Source: Neisseria sp. DTU_2020_1000833_1_SI_GRL_NUU_006 (lineage in GTDB: Bacteria > Pseudomonadota > Gammaproteobacteria > Burkholderiales > Neisseriaceae). From it: 64,000 bases of DNA. The notes under the pieces were generated by a model that was given only the letters and a program-made list of their open reading frames with translations, had not been told where the DNA came from and ran no database searches. The stretch spans positions 620,001 through 684,000 of the forward strand of contig CP135593.1 in assembly GCA_032388755.1 (NCBI GenBank), given 5' to 3'. Shown piece after piece: positions 1-7,841 of this stretch (within the stretch, counting starts at the first letter, position 1; each line of letters begins with the position of its first letter). The position numbers and the translations under genes were made by a program.

Positions 1-1
1 C

Positions 2-799
2 ATGATTAAAACCGACAAAATACGCAAACCGCAGCCTGCGGTGTTTTACATCATTGACTACCTTTGGAGCGGCTTTGCCGGTTTGAGCGTGGCGATGATG
101 GTAGTGGCGTTGTGGGCGTGGGGCAGCGCCGTGTTCGGCGAGTTTATGCTGCCTGCGCCGGTGGAGGTGTTTCAAAAGTCGTTTGATTTATTGAAACATT
201 TTCAGGAAAACGAAATCGGGATTTCGCTGTGGCGGTCGGTGGTGGGCATTTCGGTTGCGCTGGCGGCGGGATTGGCGGCGGGGCTGGTGGCGGGCAGATT
301 TAAGACGGCGATGGCGTTGCTCAAGCCTGTGATTACGGTTTTGTTGGCGATGCCGCCGATTATTTGGGTGGTGATGGCGTTGTTTTGGTTCGGTTTCGGC
401 AATCCGAGCGTGCTGTTTACCATCATTGTGTTGGTTGCGCCGCTGACGTTTGCGAGTGTGGCGGTCGGAATGGCGAGCGTGAACAAACAGCATGAGGAAT
501 TGTTTGATGCTTATAAATTAGGCCGTCTGAAAAAAATCCGTTATCTGTATATCCCGCATCTGACGGGCTATGTGATTTCCAGCATCGGCGTAGCGGTGGC
601 GATGGGGGTGAAGGTGGTGATTATGGCGGAACTCTTGGGCGCGAGCGAAGGCGTGGGCGCGCGGATTGCGGACGCGAGGGCGATGTTGGAGACTTCGACG
701 GTGATGGCTTATGTGGTGTTGGTTATCGTGTTTGTGTCGCTGTTTGAATACCTGATTACCAAGCCTTTGGAAATTTTGTTTATGCCGTGGAGAAGATGA
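2..799 (+). CDS. ABC transporter inner-membrane permease (nitrate/sulfonate/taurine type)
   Basis: Inner-membrane subunit of a binding-protein-dependent importer. The 265 residues hold about six hydrophobic helices and the BPD_transp_1 layout; the cytoplasmic EAA-like loop lies near residues 155-190, where a Tyr-rich stretch is followed by 'YIPHLTGYV'. The ATG at base 2 fits the family length (about 250-270), but the window starts here, so an upstream start cannot be excluded. The stop overlaps the ATPase start as ATGA (796-799), so the two are translationally coupled. The periplasmic binding protein is not in the window, so the substrate (sulfonate, nitrate or a thiamine precursor are all possible) is not determined. 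Confidence 0.85.
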   Translation: MIKTDKIRKPQPAVFYIIDYLWSGFAGLSVAMMVVALWAWGSAVFGEFMLPAPVEVFQKSFDLLKHFQENEIGISLWRSVVGISVALAAGLAAGLVAGRFKTAMALLKPVITVLLAMPPIIWVVMALFWFGFGNPSVLFTIIVLVAPLTFASVAVGMASVNKQHEELFDAYKLGRLKKIRYLYIPHLTGYVISSIGVAVAMGVKVVIMAELLGASEGVGARIADARAMLETSTVMAYVVLVIVFVSLFEYLITKPLEILFMPWRR

Positions 800-1491
800 T
801 GCTCTATCTTGAAAACGTGCGTTTTGAAATTCTCCGCGATCCCATTGTGCGCGATTTCAGTTTGAACCTGCAACACGGCGAAGTAAAAGCTTTGTTCGGG
901 CCGAGCGGCTGCGGCAAGACGACGGTTTTGCGGCTGATTGCGGGTTTGGAAACGCCGAAATCGGGCACGATACGCAATACTTTCCGCAAAACGGGTTTTC
1001 TGTTTCAGGAAAACCGCCTGCCGGAAAACTTGACCGCGATGCAGAATATCGCTATTTTTATGGACAAACCCGATGAAGGCGAAATCGTCGCGCTGGCGGC
1101 GAAAGTCGGGCTGACTGCGGGCGATTTGAACAAATATCCGACCGAATTGTCCGGCGGCATGGCGAAACGGGTAGCATTTTTGCGCCTGCTGCTGTGTGGT
1201 TGCGACCTTGCTTTGCTGGACGAGCCGTTTGTCGGTTTGGACCGCGATTTACGCGATATTTTGGTTGCCATGCTGGTGGAAAAAATCGAGCGGCAGGGCA
1301 TGGCGTGTATGCTGGTAACGCACGACCGATTCGAAGCCGCGCGCCTGAGCCATGAAATCATGCTGCTTTCCACTAAGGGCATGAACGTGCAAAACGTGAT
1401 AACCCTGCCCACGCCGTTGTCCGAACGCGATTCGGCTTTTGAAGAAACCGTGGTGGCAAGAGAGTTTCAGGGGATTCATTATTATGAGTGA
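796..1491 (+). CDS. ABC transporter ATP-binding protein
   Basis: ATPase partner of the preceding permease, 231 residues. Visible motifs are Walker A 'GPSGCGKTT' near residue 35, a Q-loop 'FLFQENR', the signature 'LSGGMAKR', Walker B 'LALLDEP' and the H-loop 'VTHD'. I chose the ATG at 796, which overlaps the permease stop by four bases (ATGA); an in-frame GTG at 787 would add three residues. The last 74 bases of the gene are the first part of a 313-bp unit that is repeated twice downstream, so sequences coding for the C-terminus recur outside the gene. Function as an importer ATPase is well supported; substrate unknown. Confidence 0.88.
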   Translation: MMLYLENVRFEILRDPIVRDFSLNLQHGEVKALFGPSGCGKTTVLRLIAGLETPKSGTIRNTFRKTGFLFQENRLPENLTAMQNIAIFMDKPDEGEIVALAAKVGLTAGDLNKYPTELSGGMAKRVAFLRLLLCGCDLALLDEPFVGLDRDLRDILVAMLVEKIERQGMACMLVTHDRFEAARLSHEIMLLSTKGMNVQNVITLPTPLSERDSAFEETVVAREFQGIHYYE

Positions 1492-2103
1492 TGAGGGGAA
1501 ATTTGAATATCTGACGAACCTTGCGGTTCGTTGCCCTCTCCCTAACCCTCTCCCACGGGGCGAGGGGATCAGGTTGCTGAAGATCAGAGAATGTAGAATT
1601 GGGAATCAGATGGCAGGTAAACCTGAAAATGCTCGGATTCGATAGCCCTAGCCCTCTCCCTGTGGGAGAGGGCTAGGGAGAGGGTAAGCAAGCCGCAGGC
1701 TTGCCTCTTCGGTGAAAGGTACGAATCTGTTGTCCGAACGCGATTCGGCTTTTGAAGAAGCCGTGGTGGCAAGGGAGTTTCAGGGGATTCATTATTATGA
1801 GTGATACGGGCATTTGAGTGTCTGACGAACCTTGCGGTTCGTTGCCCTCTTCCTAACCCTCTCCTACGGGGAAAGGGGACCAGGTTTCTCAAAATCAGAG
1901 AGCCGTAGAATTGGGAATCAGATGTCAGGTAAACCTGAAAATGTTCAGGCTCGACAGCCCAATTCCCTCTCCCCATGGGAGAGGGCTAGGGAGAGGGCGA
2001 GCAAGCCGCAGGCTTGCCTCTTTAGCGAAAGATACGAATCTGTTATCCGAACGCGATTCGGTTTTTGAAAAAGCCGTGGTGCCAAGGGGGTAGGGGATTC
2101 ATT
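1418..2103. repeat. 313-bp tandem repeat, two full copies plus the start of a third
   Basis: Copies begin at 1418, 1731 and 2044, each with TGTCCGAACGCGATTCGG or a one- or two-base variant, giving an exact 313-base period. Each unit contains the last 74 bases of the ABC ATPase gene, then a segment rich in CCCTCTCCC / GGGAGAGGG inverted repeats, and ends in 'GCAAGCCGCAGGCTTGCCTC'. The third copy stops at about 2103-2106, where the cadD segment begins, and resumes at about 2728. Apparent ORFs here are repeat translations, not genes. Confidence 0.9.
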
Positions 2104-2115
2104 ATGAGGTGCTTT

Positions 2116-2730
2116 ATGTTTTCGACTGTGATTACTGCTGCTGTTTTATATATTGCTACAGCAGTAGATTTGTTGGTAATACTATTAATATTTTTTGCTA
2201 GAGCAAATACTAGAAAAGAATATCGAGATATTTATATCGGACAATATTTAGGTTCTGTAATTTTAATATTAGTTAGTTTATTTCTAGCTTTTGTTTTGAA
2301 TTATGTTCCGGAAAAATGGGTGTTGGGTTTATTAGGTTTAATACCGATTTACTTAGGTATTAAAGTTGCTATTTACGACGATTGTGAGGGCGAAAAAAGA
2401 GCTAAAAAAGAATTGGATGAAAAAGGGTTGTCAAAATTAGTCGGTATTGTTGCTTTGGTTACAGTTGCTAGTTGTGGTGCAGATAATATTGGACTTTTTG
2501 TTCCTTACTTTGTGACTTTAGATCTTGTCGACTTATTAGTTACTCTTCTTGTATTTTTAATATTGATTTTTGTTTTAGTATATGCAGCACAAAGATTGGC
2601 TAATATTTCAGGTGTTGGTGAAATTGTAGAGAAGTTTAGTCGTTGGATAATGGCTGTTATTTATATTGGTTTAGGATTATTTATTATTATTGAAAATAAT
2701 ACAATTCAAACAATAATATCAATAATATGA
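2116..2730 (+). CDS. cadD: CadD-family cadmium resistance membrane transporter, foreign origin
   Basis: Membrane protein of 204 residues, very hydrophobic, with about five helices. It matches my memory of Gram-positive CadD cadmium-resistance transporters along its whole length, for example 'TAVDLLVILLIFFARA', 'YIGQYLGS' and 'SCGADNIGLFVPYF'. I chose ATG 2116 because GAGGTG lies just upstream and the first residues then line up with the family N-terminus; an in-frame ATG at 2104 lies in repeat sequence. The gene is about two-thirds A+T by eye, unlike its neighbours, and sits exactly inside the third copy of the 313-bp repeat. No cadC/cadX-like regulator is adjacent. Family is secure; metal specificity in this host is inferred. 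Confidence 0.88.
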   Translation: MFSTVITAAVLYIATAVDLLVILLIFFARANTRKEYRDIYIGQYLGSVILILVSLFLAFVLNYVPEKWVLGLLGLIPIYLGIKVAIYDDCEGEKRAKKELDEKGLSKLVGIVALVTVASCGADNIGLFVPYFVTLDLVDLLVTLLVFLILIFVLVYAAQRLANISGVGEIVEKFSRWIMAVIYIGLGLFIIIENNTIQTIISII

Positions 2731-2960
2731 ATGATACGGGTATTTGAGTATCTGACGAACCTTGCGGTTCGTTGCCCTCTCCCTAACCCTCTCCCACGGG
2801 AGAGGGAATCAGGTTGCTGAAAATCAGAGAGCGCAGGATTGGGAATCGGATGGCAGGTAAACCTGAAAATGTTCGGGAACGACAGTCTGATCCCCTCTCC
2901 CCGTGGGAGAGGGCAAGCAAGCCGCAGGCTTGCCTCTTTGGCAAAAGATACGGCCCTGGC
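2727..2960. repeat. Remainder of the third 313-bp repeat copy, after the cadD insertion
   Basis: From 'TGATACGGGTATTTGAGTAT' to 'AAAGATACG' this stretch follows the same order as 1796-2040 with scattered substitutions. It completes the repeat copy interrupted after about base 2106. The ORFs predicted here on either strand are repeat translations. Confidence 0.85.
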
Positions 2961-3012
2961 CACCCAATAAATCCATATCCAGAAGCATCTTCATGCAGAA
3001 TCAAGCCAAACC

Positions 3013-4110
3013 ATGAATAAATTCTTCACCCACCCCATGCGGCCGTTTTTCGTCGGCGCGGCGGTACTTGCCATACTCGGCGTGTTGGTGTTTCTCATCA
3101 GCCCCGGTGCCATCGTCTTGCACCGCCAAATCTTCTTAGAACTCATGCTGCCTGAGGCATACGGCGGTTTTCTGACTGCCGCCATGCTCGAATGGACGGG
3201 TTATAAAGGTCGTCTGAAACCTGTTGCTACTTTGATGGCGGCATTGTTGCTCGCCGCATCCGTCCTGTTGCCGTTTGCGACGCAAACCTCTTCGTTTTTC
3301 GTCGCCGGCTATTGGCTGGTGTTGCTGCTGTTCTGCGCCTGGCTGATTTGGCTTGACCGCAACACTGACAACTTCGCCCTGCTGATGCTGCTTGCCGCGT
3401 TTACCGTTTTTCAGACGGCCTATGCCGTCAGCGGCGATTTGAACCTGCTGCGCGCGCAAGTGCATCTGAACATGGCGGCGGTCATGTTCGTATCTGTGCG
3501 CGTCAGCGTCCTTCTGGGCGCGGAAGCTCTTAAAGAATGCCGTCTGAAAGACCCCGTATTCATCCCCAACGTCGTCTATAAAAACATCGCCATCACCTTC
3601 CTGCTGCTACACGCCGCCGCCGAACTTTGGCTGCCCGCGCAAACCGCCGGTTTTACCGCGCTCGCCGTCGGTTTCATCCTGCTTGCCAAGCTGCGCGAAC
3701 TGCACCATCACGAACTCCTGCGCAAACACTACGTCCGCACCTATTACCTGCTCCAACTCTTTGCCGCCGCAGGCTATCTGTGGACAGGCGCGGCGAAACT
3801 GCAAAACCTGCCTGCCTCCGCGCCCCTGCACCTGATTACCCTCGGCGGCATGATGGGTGGCGTGATGATGGTGTGGCTGACCGCCGGACTGTGGCACAGC
3901 GGCTTTACCAAACTCGACTACCCCAAACTCTGCCGCATCGCCGTTCCCATCCTCTTCGCCGCCGCCGTCTCGCGCGCTGTTTTAATGAACGTGAATCCGA
4001 TATTCTTCATCACCGTTCCCGCGATTCTGACCGCCGCCGTGTTCGTGCTTTATCTGTTGACGTTCGTACCGATATTTCGGGCGAATGCGTTTACGGACGA
4101 TCCGGAGTGA
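3013..4110 (+). CDS. nnrS: NnrS-family multi-TM membrane protein
   Basis: 365 residues, about ten to twelve hydrophobic segments, almost no soluble part. Family landmarks: 'RPFFVGAA' at residues 10-17, 'YGGFLTAAMLEWTG' near 50, and a His-bearing late motif with 'HLITLGGMMGGVMM' and 'LWHSG' near 275-300. NnrS proteins are inner-membrane haem/copper proteins tied to nitric oxide and nitrosative stress; that role is family knowledge, not visible here. The gene carries one AGGTCGTCTGAA-type uptake sequence (about 3208) and one AGGCCGTCTGAA-type (3410-3421). It stands alone, with repeat debris upstream and a terminator hairpin downstream. Confidence 0.8.
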   Translation: MNKFFTHPMRPFFVGAAVLAILGVLVFLISPGAIVLHRQIFLELMLPEAYGGFLTAAMLEWTGYKGRLKPVATLMAALLLAASVLLPFATQTSSFFVAGYWLVLLLFCAWLIWLDRNTDNFALLMLLAAFTVFQTAYAVSGDLNLLRAQVHLNMAAVMFVSVRVSVLLGAEALKECRLKDPVFIPNVVYKNIAITFLLLHAAAELWLPAQTAGFTALAVGFILLAKLRELHHHELLRKHYVRTYYLLQLFAAAGYLWTGAAKLQNLPASAPLHLITLGGMMGGVMMVWLTAGLWHSGFTKLDYPKLCRIAVPILFAAAVSRAVLMNVNPIFFITVPAILTAAVFVLYLLTFVPIFRANAFTDDPE

Positions 4111-4164
4111 GTGTTTCTGTTTCATCCCGTCAGTCAATGGCAAGCCCTGTATCGCCTTAAGTCA

Positions 4165-4209
4165 AAAGGTCGTCTGAAAATCTCCAACATGGGTTTTCAG
4201 ACGACCTTT
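4165..4209. terminator. Inverted uptake-sequence pair, terminator-like
   Basis: AAAGGTCGTCTGAAAA and its reverse complement are separated by 13 bases and flanked by T-runs on both strands. It lies between convergent nnrS and the yciA-like gene and can serve both. Confidence 0.85.
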
Positions 4210-4223
4210 GCTTAAATCAGGGT

Positions 4224-4661
4224 TTAAATCAGACCTTGCAGTTTAGGGTTGCCTTCTTTTGGAATAGGGCGTGTGTTGCCTTCGCTGTCGATGGCGACGT
4301 AGGTAAAGATGGCTTCGGTAACGAGTTGGCGGTCTTCGGTCAGGTGGTCGTTCATCAACGTTTTCACCCAAACTTCGATTTTCAGTTGCAGCGAAGTATT
4401 GCCCACGCGCACGCAGCGTCCGTAGCAGCAAACGACGTTGCCCACTTTAACGGGGCGGATGAAGTTCATTTCCTGAACGGCGACGGTAACGATGCGGCCT
4501 TGCGCGATTTCCGCCGCCAAAATGCCGCCGCCCAAATCCATTTGCGACATAATCCAGCCGCCGAAAATATCTTGGTTGGGATTGGTGTCTTGCGGCATGG
4601 CGACGGTGCGCAGCAAAAGCTCGCCTTGAGGGTGGGAGCGGTGTTCGTTTTTTTGAGTCAT
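4224..4661 (-). CDS. yciA: Acyl-CoA thioesterase, YciA type (hotdog fold)
   Basis: Cytoplasmic hydrolase of acyl-CoA thioesters, 145 residues, the usual YciA length. The hotdog landmarks 'NQDIFGGWIMSQMD' with the catalytic Asp, then 'GGGILAAE' and 'MNFIRPVKVGNVV', are all present. It is transcribed away from pgeF, from which it is separated by a hairpin, so it is probably a single-gene unit. A second hotdog thioesterase of a different subfamily lies at 28574-29056. Confidence 0.88.
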   Translation of the reverse strand: MTQKNEHRSHPQGELLLRTVAMPQDTNPNQDIFGGWIMSQMDLGGGILAAEIAQGRIVTVAVQEMNFIRPVKVGNVVCCYGRCVRVGNTSLQLKIEVWVKTLMNDHLTEDRQLVTEAIFTYVAIDSEGNTRPIPKEGNPKLQGLI

Positions 4662-4724
4662 GAGAATATCCTTTTGAGCGGTGCGGATTGGGTGGGTTTG
4701 AATGTTGGCGGATTAAGTCTTGCG

Positions 4725-4764
4725 AAGGTCATCTGAAAGAGGATGGGGCGTTTCAGACGACCTT
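4725..4764. terminator. Inverted uptake-sequence pair with one mismatch
   Basis: AAGGTCATCTGAAA pairs with TTTCAGACGACCTT; one arm carries A for G. It directly abuts the pgeF stop codon, so it most likely ends pgeF transcription on the minus strand. Confidence 0.75.
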
Positions 4765-5538
4765 TTATACCTGTTCCAACCAAATTAGGCTGACCATGCG
4801 GCCGGTTTGTCCGTCGCGGCGGTAAGAGAAGAAAGTGTCGCGCTCTAAGACGGTGCAGTGTGTGCCGCCGTAAATCATGTCCACACCTTCGCGGCGCAGA
4901 ACCAAACGCGCCAGCGCGTAGATGTCGGCAAGATATTTACCGCCGCCGATGTCTTCGAATGCGTCCGCCGCTTCGGGCATGGGGGCACAAAATGCGTCGA
5001 ACACGTCTTGTCCGACTTCAAACGCGTCCGCGCCGATGGCAGGGCCGAGATATGCCATGATTTCGACGGGCGCGACATTCATTGCGGCTATGGTGTTTTG
5101 CAGCACGCCGCCCGCCAAACCGCGCCAGCCGGCGTGTGCGGCAGCGACGACCGTCCCTGCTTTATCGCAGAACAAGACAGGCAGGCAGTCGGCAGTCATC
5201 GCGGCGCAGGCGGCTTTGCCCGAGTTGTCCACCGAAGCGTCTGCGTCGGGTGTGTTGCCCAATGCGTCGGCAGCGTTGACGACGATGGTGCTGTGGATTT
5301 GATTGAGGTAGGCAACGGGCAGCCCGACCTGTTCCTGCACGATTTCACGATTGCGGCGCACGGCATCAGGATCATCACCGACGTGCGAACCGAGGTTCAA
5401 ACTTTGATACACGCCTTGGCTTACGCCGCCGTTGCGGGTGGTAATCAGGGTTTTCACGTTGGCAGGCGCAGGCCAGTCGGCTGTCAGGAAATTTTTGCCT
5501 TGCGGGGCGAGGTTTAAGGTTTCTGTGATGGTTTTCAT
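4765..5538 (-). CDS. pgeF: Peptidoglycan editing factor / polyphenol oxidase family (YfiH)
   Basis: 257 residues of the DUF152/YfiH family, which binds zinc through a His-Cys-His site and has been linked to peptidoglycan precursor editing and to purine nucleoside cleavage. Visible core: 'QIHSTIVV' with the first His, 'ADCLPVLFCD' with the Cys, and 'VAAAHAGWRGLAGGVL' with the last His. Length and motif order are typical. In many proteobacteria pgeF follows rluD, and here rluD lies just upstream on the same strand, although about 260 bp and a hairpin intervene. Confidence 0.88.
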   Translation of the reverse strand: MKTITETLNLAPQGKNFLTADWPAPANVKTLITTRNGGVSQGVYQSLNLGSHVGDDPDAVRRNREIVQEQVGLPVAYLNQIHSTIVVNAADALGNTPDADASVDNSGKAACAAMTADCLPVLFCDKAGTVVAAAHAGWRGLAGGVLQNTIAAMNVAPVEIMAYLGPAIGADAFEVGQDVFDAFCAPMPEAADAFEDIGGGKYLADIYALARLVLRREGVDMIYGGTHCTVLERDTFFSYRRDGQTGRMVSLIWLEQV

Positions 5539-5614
5539 GGTGTGTCGGAATAGGTGCGTAGCAGCAAGGGTTTATTAACTGCTCTTAGGGTAAATGGATG
5601 TTTGGTTTTTCGTC

Positions 5615-5634
5615 ATTCCCGCGCAGGCGGGAAT
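5615..5634. repeat. dRS3 repeat
   Basis: ATTCCC, eight bases, GGGAAT: the exact 20-bp dRS3 pattern that marks neisserial intergenic repeat arrays. Only one copy is seen, between rluD and pgeF, with no surrounding RS array. Confidence 0.8.
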
Positions 5635-5757
5635 CTAGAGATTCGGGATTGCTGTAAATTTTTAATTGTCGCTGAGAAATCAGAGGTTCGGATTCTTGCC
5701 AGTGCAGCATGAATGATGCCATTGGATAAACCTTATCTAAACTTTATATGAAGTTCG

Positions 5758-5793
5758 TTTTCAGACGACCCTTGAGTAACAGGTCGTCTGAAA
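5758..5793. terminator. Inverted uptake-sequence pair after rluD
   Basis: TTTCAGACGACC and GGTCGTCTGAAA separated by about 11 bases. Here the arms face the opposite way to most pairs in the window. It lies five bases beyond the rluD stop. Confidence 0.75.
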
Positions 5794-5797
5794 CACC

Positions 5798-6922
5798 TTA
5801 ATCCCTCACATAAACCACTTCGACGTCGTAGTCGTCTTCGTTCCAATCATCATCGTCATCCGTGCCGAGTTTGTCCTGCCATTCTTCTTCTTTGCTCAAA
5901 GACGAATCCAAGCCTGCTTCGAGGCGCAGGACAGAGAGCAGGTGATACATATCGTCGGGAATCGGGGCTTCGAAGGAAACGGTTTCGCCGGTTTTCGGAT
6001 GGACGAAACTCAAGCGGTAGGCATGCAAAGCCTGACGCGCACCCAGACTTTTAACGGCTTCTTTCACCGGTTCGCTGCACGGATGGCGCAGGTTGCCGTA
6101 AACGGGGTCGGCGGCAAGCGGGTGGTTGGCTTCGCGCATATGGACGCGGATTTGGTGCGTCCTGCCTGTTTCGAGCGAGCATTCGATGTAGCTGTGGGCA
6201 AGATAGCGTTCCAACACTTTGACGTGTGTCACGGCAGGTTTGCCGCCGAATTTGACGACTGCCATTTTCAGGCGGTTGTGCGGATCGCGTCCGATTTGGG
6301 TTTCGATTTTTCCGTCAAAGGGAACAATGCCATTGGCGACGGCGCGGTAAATGCGTTTGACCGTGCGTTCTTGAAGTTGCTGCACGAGGGAGTTTTGTGC
6401 AGGCAGGGTTTTGGCGACCACCATCAGGCCGCTGGTTTCCTTGTCTAGCCTGTGGACGATGCCCGCGCGCGGAATCTGGCTCAATTCGGGACAATGCGCC
6501 AGCAGGCCGTTGAGCAGCGTCCCCGTCCAGTTGCCTGCGGCGGGGTGGACGACCAGTCCGGCGGGTTTGTTGACGACGATGACGGTATCGTCTTCGTACA
6601 CAATATCCAAATCCATCGCTTCGGGTTTGAACGCGAGATTCTCTTCGCTCGGACGTACCGTTACGCTGATGGATTCTCCGCCTATCATTTTGTCTTTGGG
6701 TTGGGCGGGCTTATCGTTTACAATAACCGCGCCTTCTTTAATCCACGATGTCAGGCGGCTGCGCGAATAATCAGGCATGAGCTTTGCCAACACCGCATCC
6801 AGCCGCCCGCCCGCAAGCTCCAGCGGAACAGTCAAATTAACACAACTTTCTGCTTCGGGGGCTGACGTAAAGTCTAAATCGTCGCTATAATCGGCTTCAT
6901 TATCAAAGGAAGTATTCTGCAT
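5798..6922 (-). CDS. rluD: 23S rRNA pseudouridine synthase RluD
   Basis: Makes pseudouridines in helix 69 of 23S rRNA. From the chosen start it has 374 residues: an acidic N-terminal tail, an S4 RNA-binding domain beginning near residue 25 ('GGRLDAVLAKLMPDYSRSRL'), then the catalytic domain with 'GIVHRLDKETSGLMV' carrying the catalytic Asp and 'ETGRTHQIRVHM'. The very acidic tail ('DDDDDWNEDDYDVEVV') is unusual outside Neisseriaceae. The start at 6922 shares the CATG palindrome 6920-6923 with the bamD start. An upstream in-frame start (7012) would lie deep in bamD and adds sequence not seen in the family. Confidence 0.88.
   Translation of the reverse strand: MQNTSFDNEADYSDDLDFTSAPEAESCVNLTVPLELAGGRLDAVLAKLMPDYSRSRLTSWIKEGAVIVNDKPAQPKDKMIGGESISVTVRPSEENLAFKPEAMDLDIVYEDDTVIVVNKPAGLVVHPAAGNWTGTLLNGLLAHCPELSQIPRAGIVHRLDKETSGLMVVAKTLPAQNSLVQQLQERTVKRIYRAVANGIVPFDGKIETQIGRDPHNRLKMAVVKFGGKPAVTHVKVLERYLAHSYIECSLETGRTHQIRVHMREANHPLAADPVYGNLRHPCSEPVKEAVKSLGARQALHAYRLSFVHPKTGETVSFEAPIPDDMYHLLSVLRLEAGLDSSLSKEEEWQDKLGTDDDDDWNEDDYDVEVVYVRD
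6862..6891 (+). promoter_or_regulatory. Candidate sigma-70 promoter for bamD, inside rluD
   Basis: CTGACG (6862-6867), 18 bases, TATAAT (6886-6891), about 30 bases before the bamD ATG. The -10 box is perfect. It lies within the first codons of rluD on the other strand. Confidence 0.5.
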
Positions 6923-7727
6923 GAAAAAAATTCTTTTAGTAGTTTCGTTAAGTCTGGCACTGGGTGCCTGTGCAAGCAATAAAGGTACGGTCGATAAAGA
7001 CGCGCAAATCACACAAGATTGGAACGTGGAAAAACTCTATGCCGAAGCGCATGACGAGTTGAACAGCAGCAATTATACGCGAGCCATCAAGTTATACGAA
7101 ATTTTAGAATCCCGCTTCCCCAACGGCCGCTACGCGCAACAGGCGCAGCTGGACACCGCATACGCCTATTACAAAGACGACGAGCCTGAAAAAGCCCTCG
7201 CCGCCATCGACCGCTTCCAGCGCCATCACCCGCAACATCCGAATATGGATTACGCGCTTTACCTCAAAGGCTTGGTTCTGTTCAACGAAGACCAATCCTT
7301 CCTCAACAAACTCGCCTCCCAAGACTGGTCCGACCGCGACCCTAAAGCCAACCGCAGCGCATACCAAGCATTTGCCGAATTGGTACAACGCTATCCGGAG
7401 AGCAAATACGCCGCCGACGCCACCGAGCGCATGGCGAAACTGGTGGACGCATTGGGCGGTAACGAAATCTCCGTTGCCCGCTACTACATGAAACGCGGCG
7501 CCTACCTCGCCGCAGTCAACCGCGCCCAAAAAATCGTCGAGCGTTACCAAAATACCCGCTACGTCGAAGAATCGCTCGCTATGATGGAGCTGGCTTACAA
7601 AAAACTGGACAAACCCCAACTCGCCGCCGACACCCGCCGCGTCTTGGAAACCAACTTCCCGCAAAGCCCCTTCCTGCAACACCAATGGCAGCCGAACGAC
7701 ATGCCTTGGTGGCGCTACTGGCGTTAA
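6921..7727 (+). CDS. bamD: Outer-membrane assembly lipoprotein BamD (ComL)
   Basis: Essential lipoprotein of the Bam complex, known in Neisseria as ComL. 268 residues with a lipoprotein signal: basic start, hydrophobic stretch, lipobox 'LGAC' with the acylated Cys at 17. The mature protein is built of TPR-like helical pairs ('YEILESRFPNGRYAQQAQLD', 'ALAAIDRFQRHHP'). AAGGAAG lies nine bases before the ATG. The start codon overlaps the divergent rluD start in CATG, so each 5' leader lies in the other gene. Confidence 0.92.
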   Translation: MKKILLVVSLSLALGACASNKGTVDKDAQITQDWNVEKLYAEAHDELNSSNYTRAIKLYEILESRFPNGRYAQQAQLDTAYAYYKDDEPEKALAAIDRFQRHHPQHPNMDYALYLKGLVLFNEDQSFLNKLASQDWSDRDPKANRSAYQAFAELVQRYPESKYAADATERMAKLVDALGGNEISVARYYMKRGAYLAAVNRAQKIVERYQNTRYVEESLAMMELAYKKLDKPQLAADTRRVLETNFPQSPFLQHQWQPNDMPWWRYWR

Positions 7728-7781
7728 GCACATCAAATTCAGGACAGTTGATACGGATTGGTATCGGTTGTCCGAAAGATG

Positions 7782-7825
7782 AAAGGTCGTCTGAAAACCA
7801 TCAAACAGGGTTTCAGACGACCTTT
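7782..7825. terminator. Inverted uptake-sequence pair between bamD and ilvA
   Basis: AAAGGTCGTCTGAAA and TTTCAGACGACCTTT with a 14-base loop, between convergent genes; T-runs on both sides make it usable in both directions. Confidence 0.85.
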
Positions 7826-7841
7826 TATATTTCCCTTCCAA

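Noticed and set aside
1439..2093. Several 60-130 codon frames in the 313-bp repeats
   Set aside because: They are translations of repeat copies on both strands, including duplicated ends of the ABC ATPase gene; none has a start with a ribosome site or a recognisable product.
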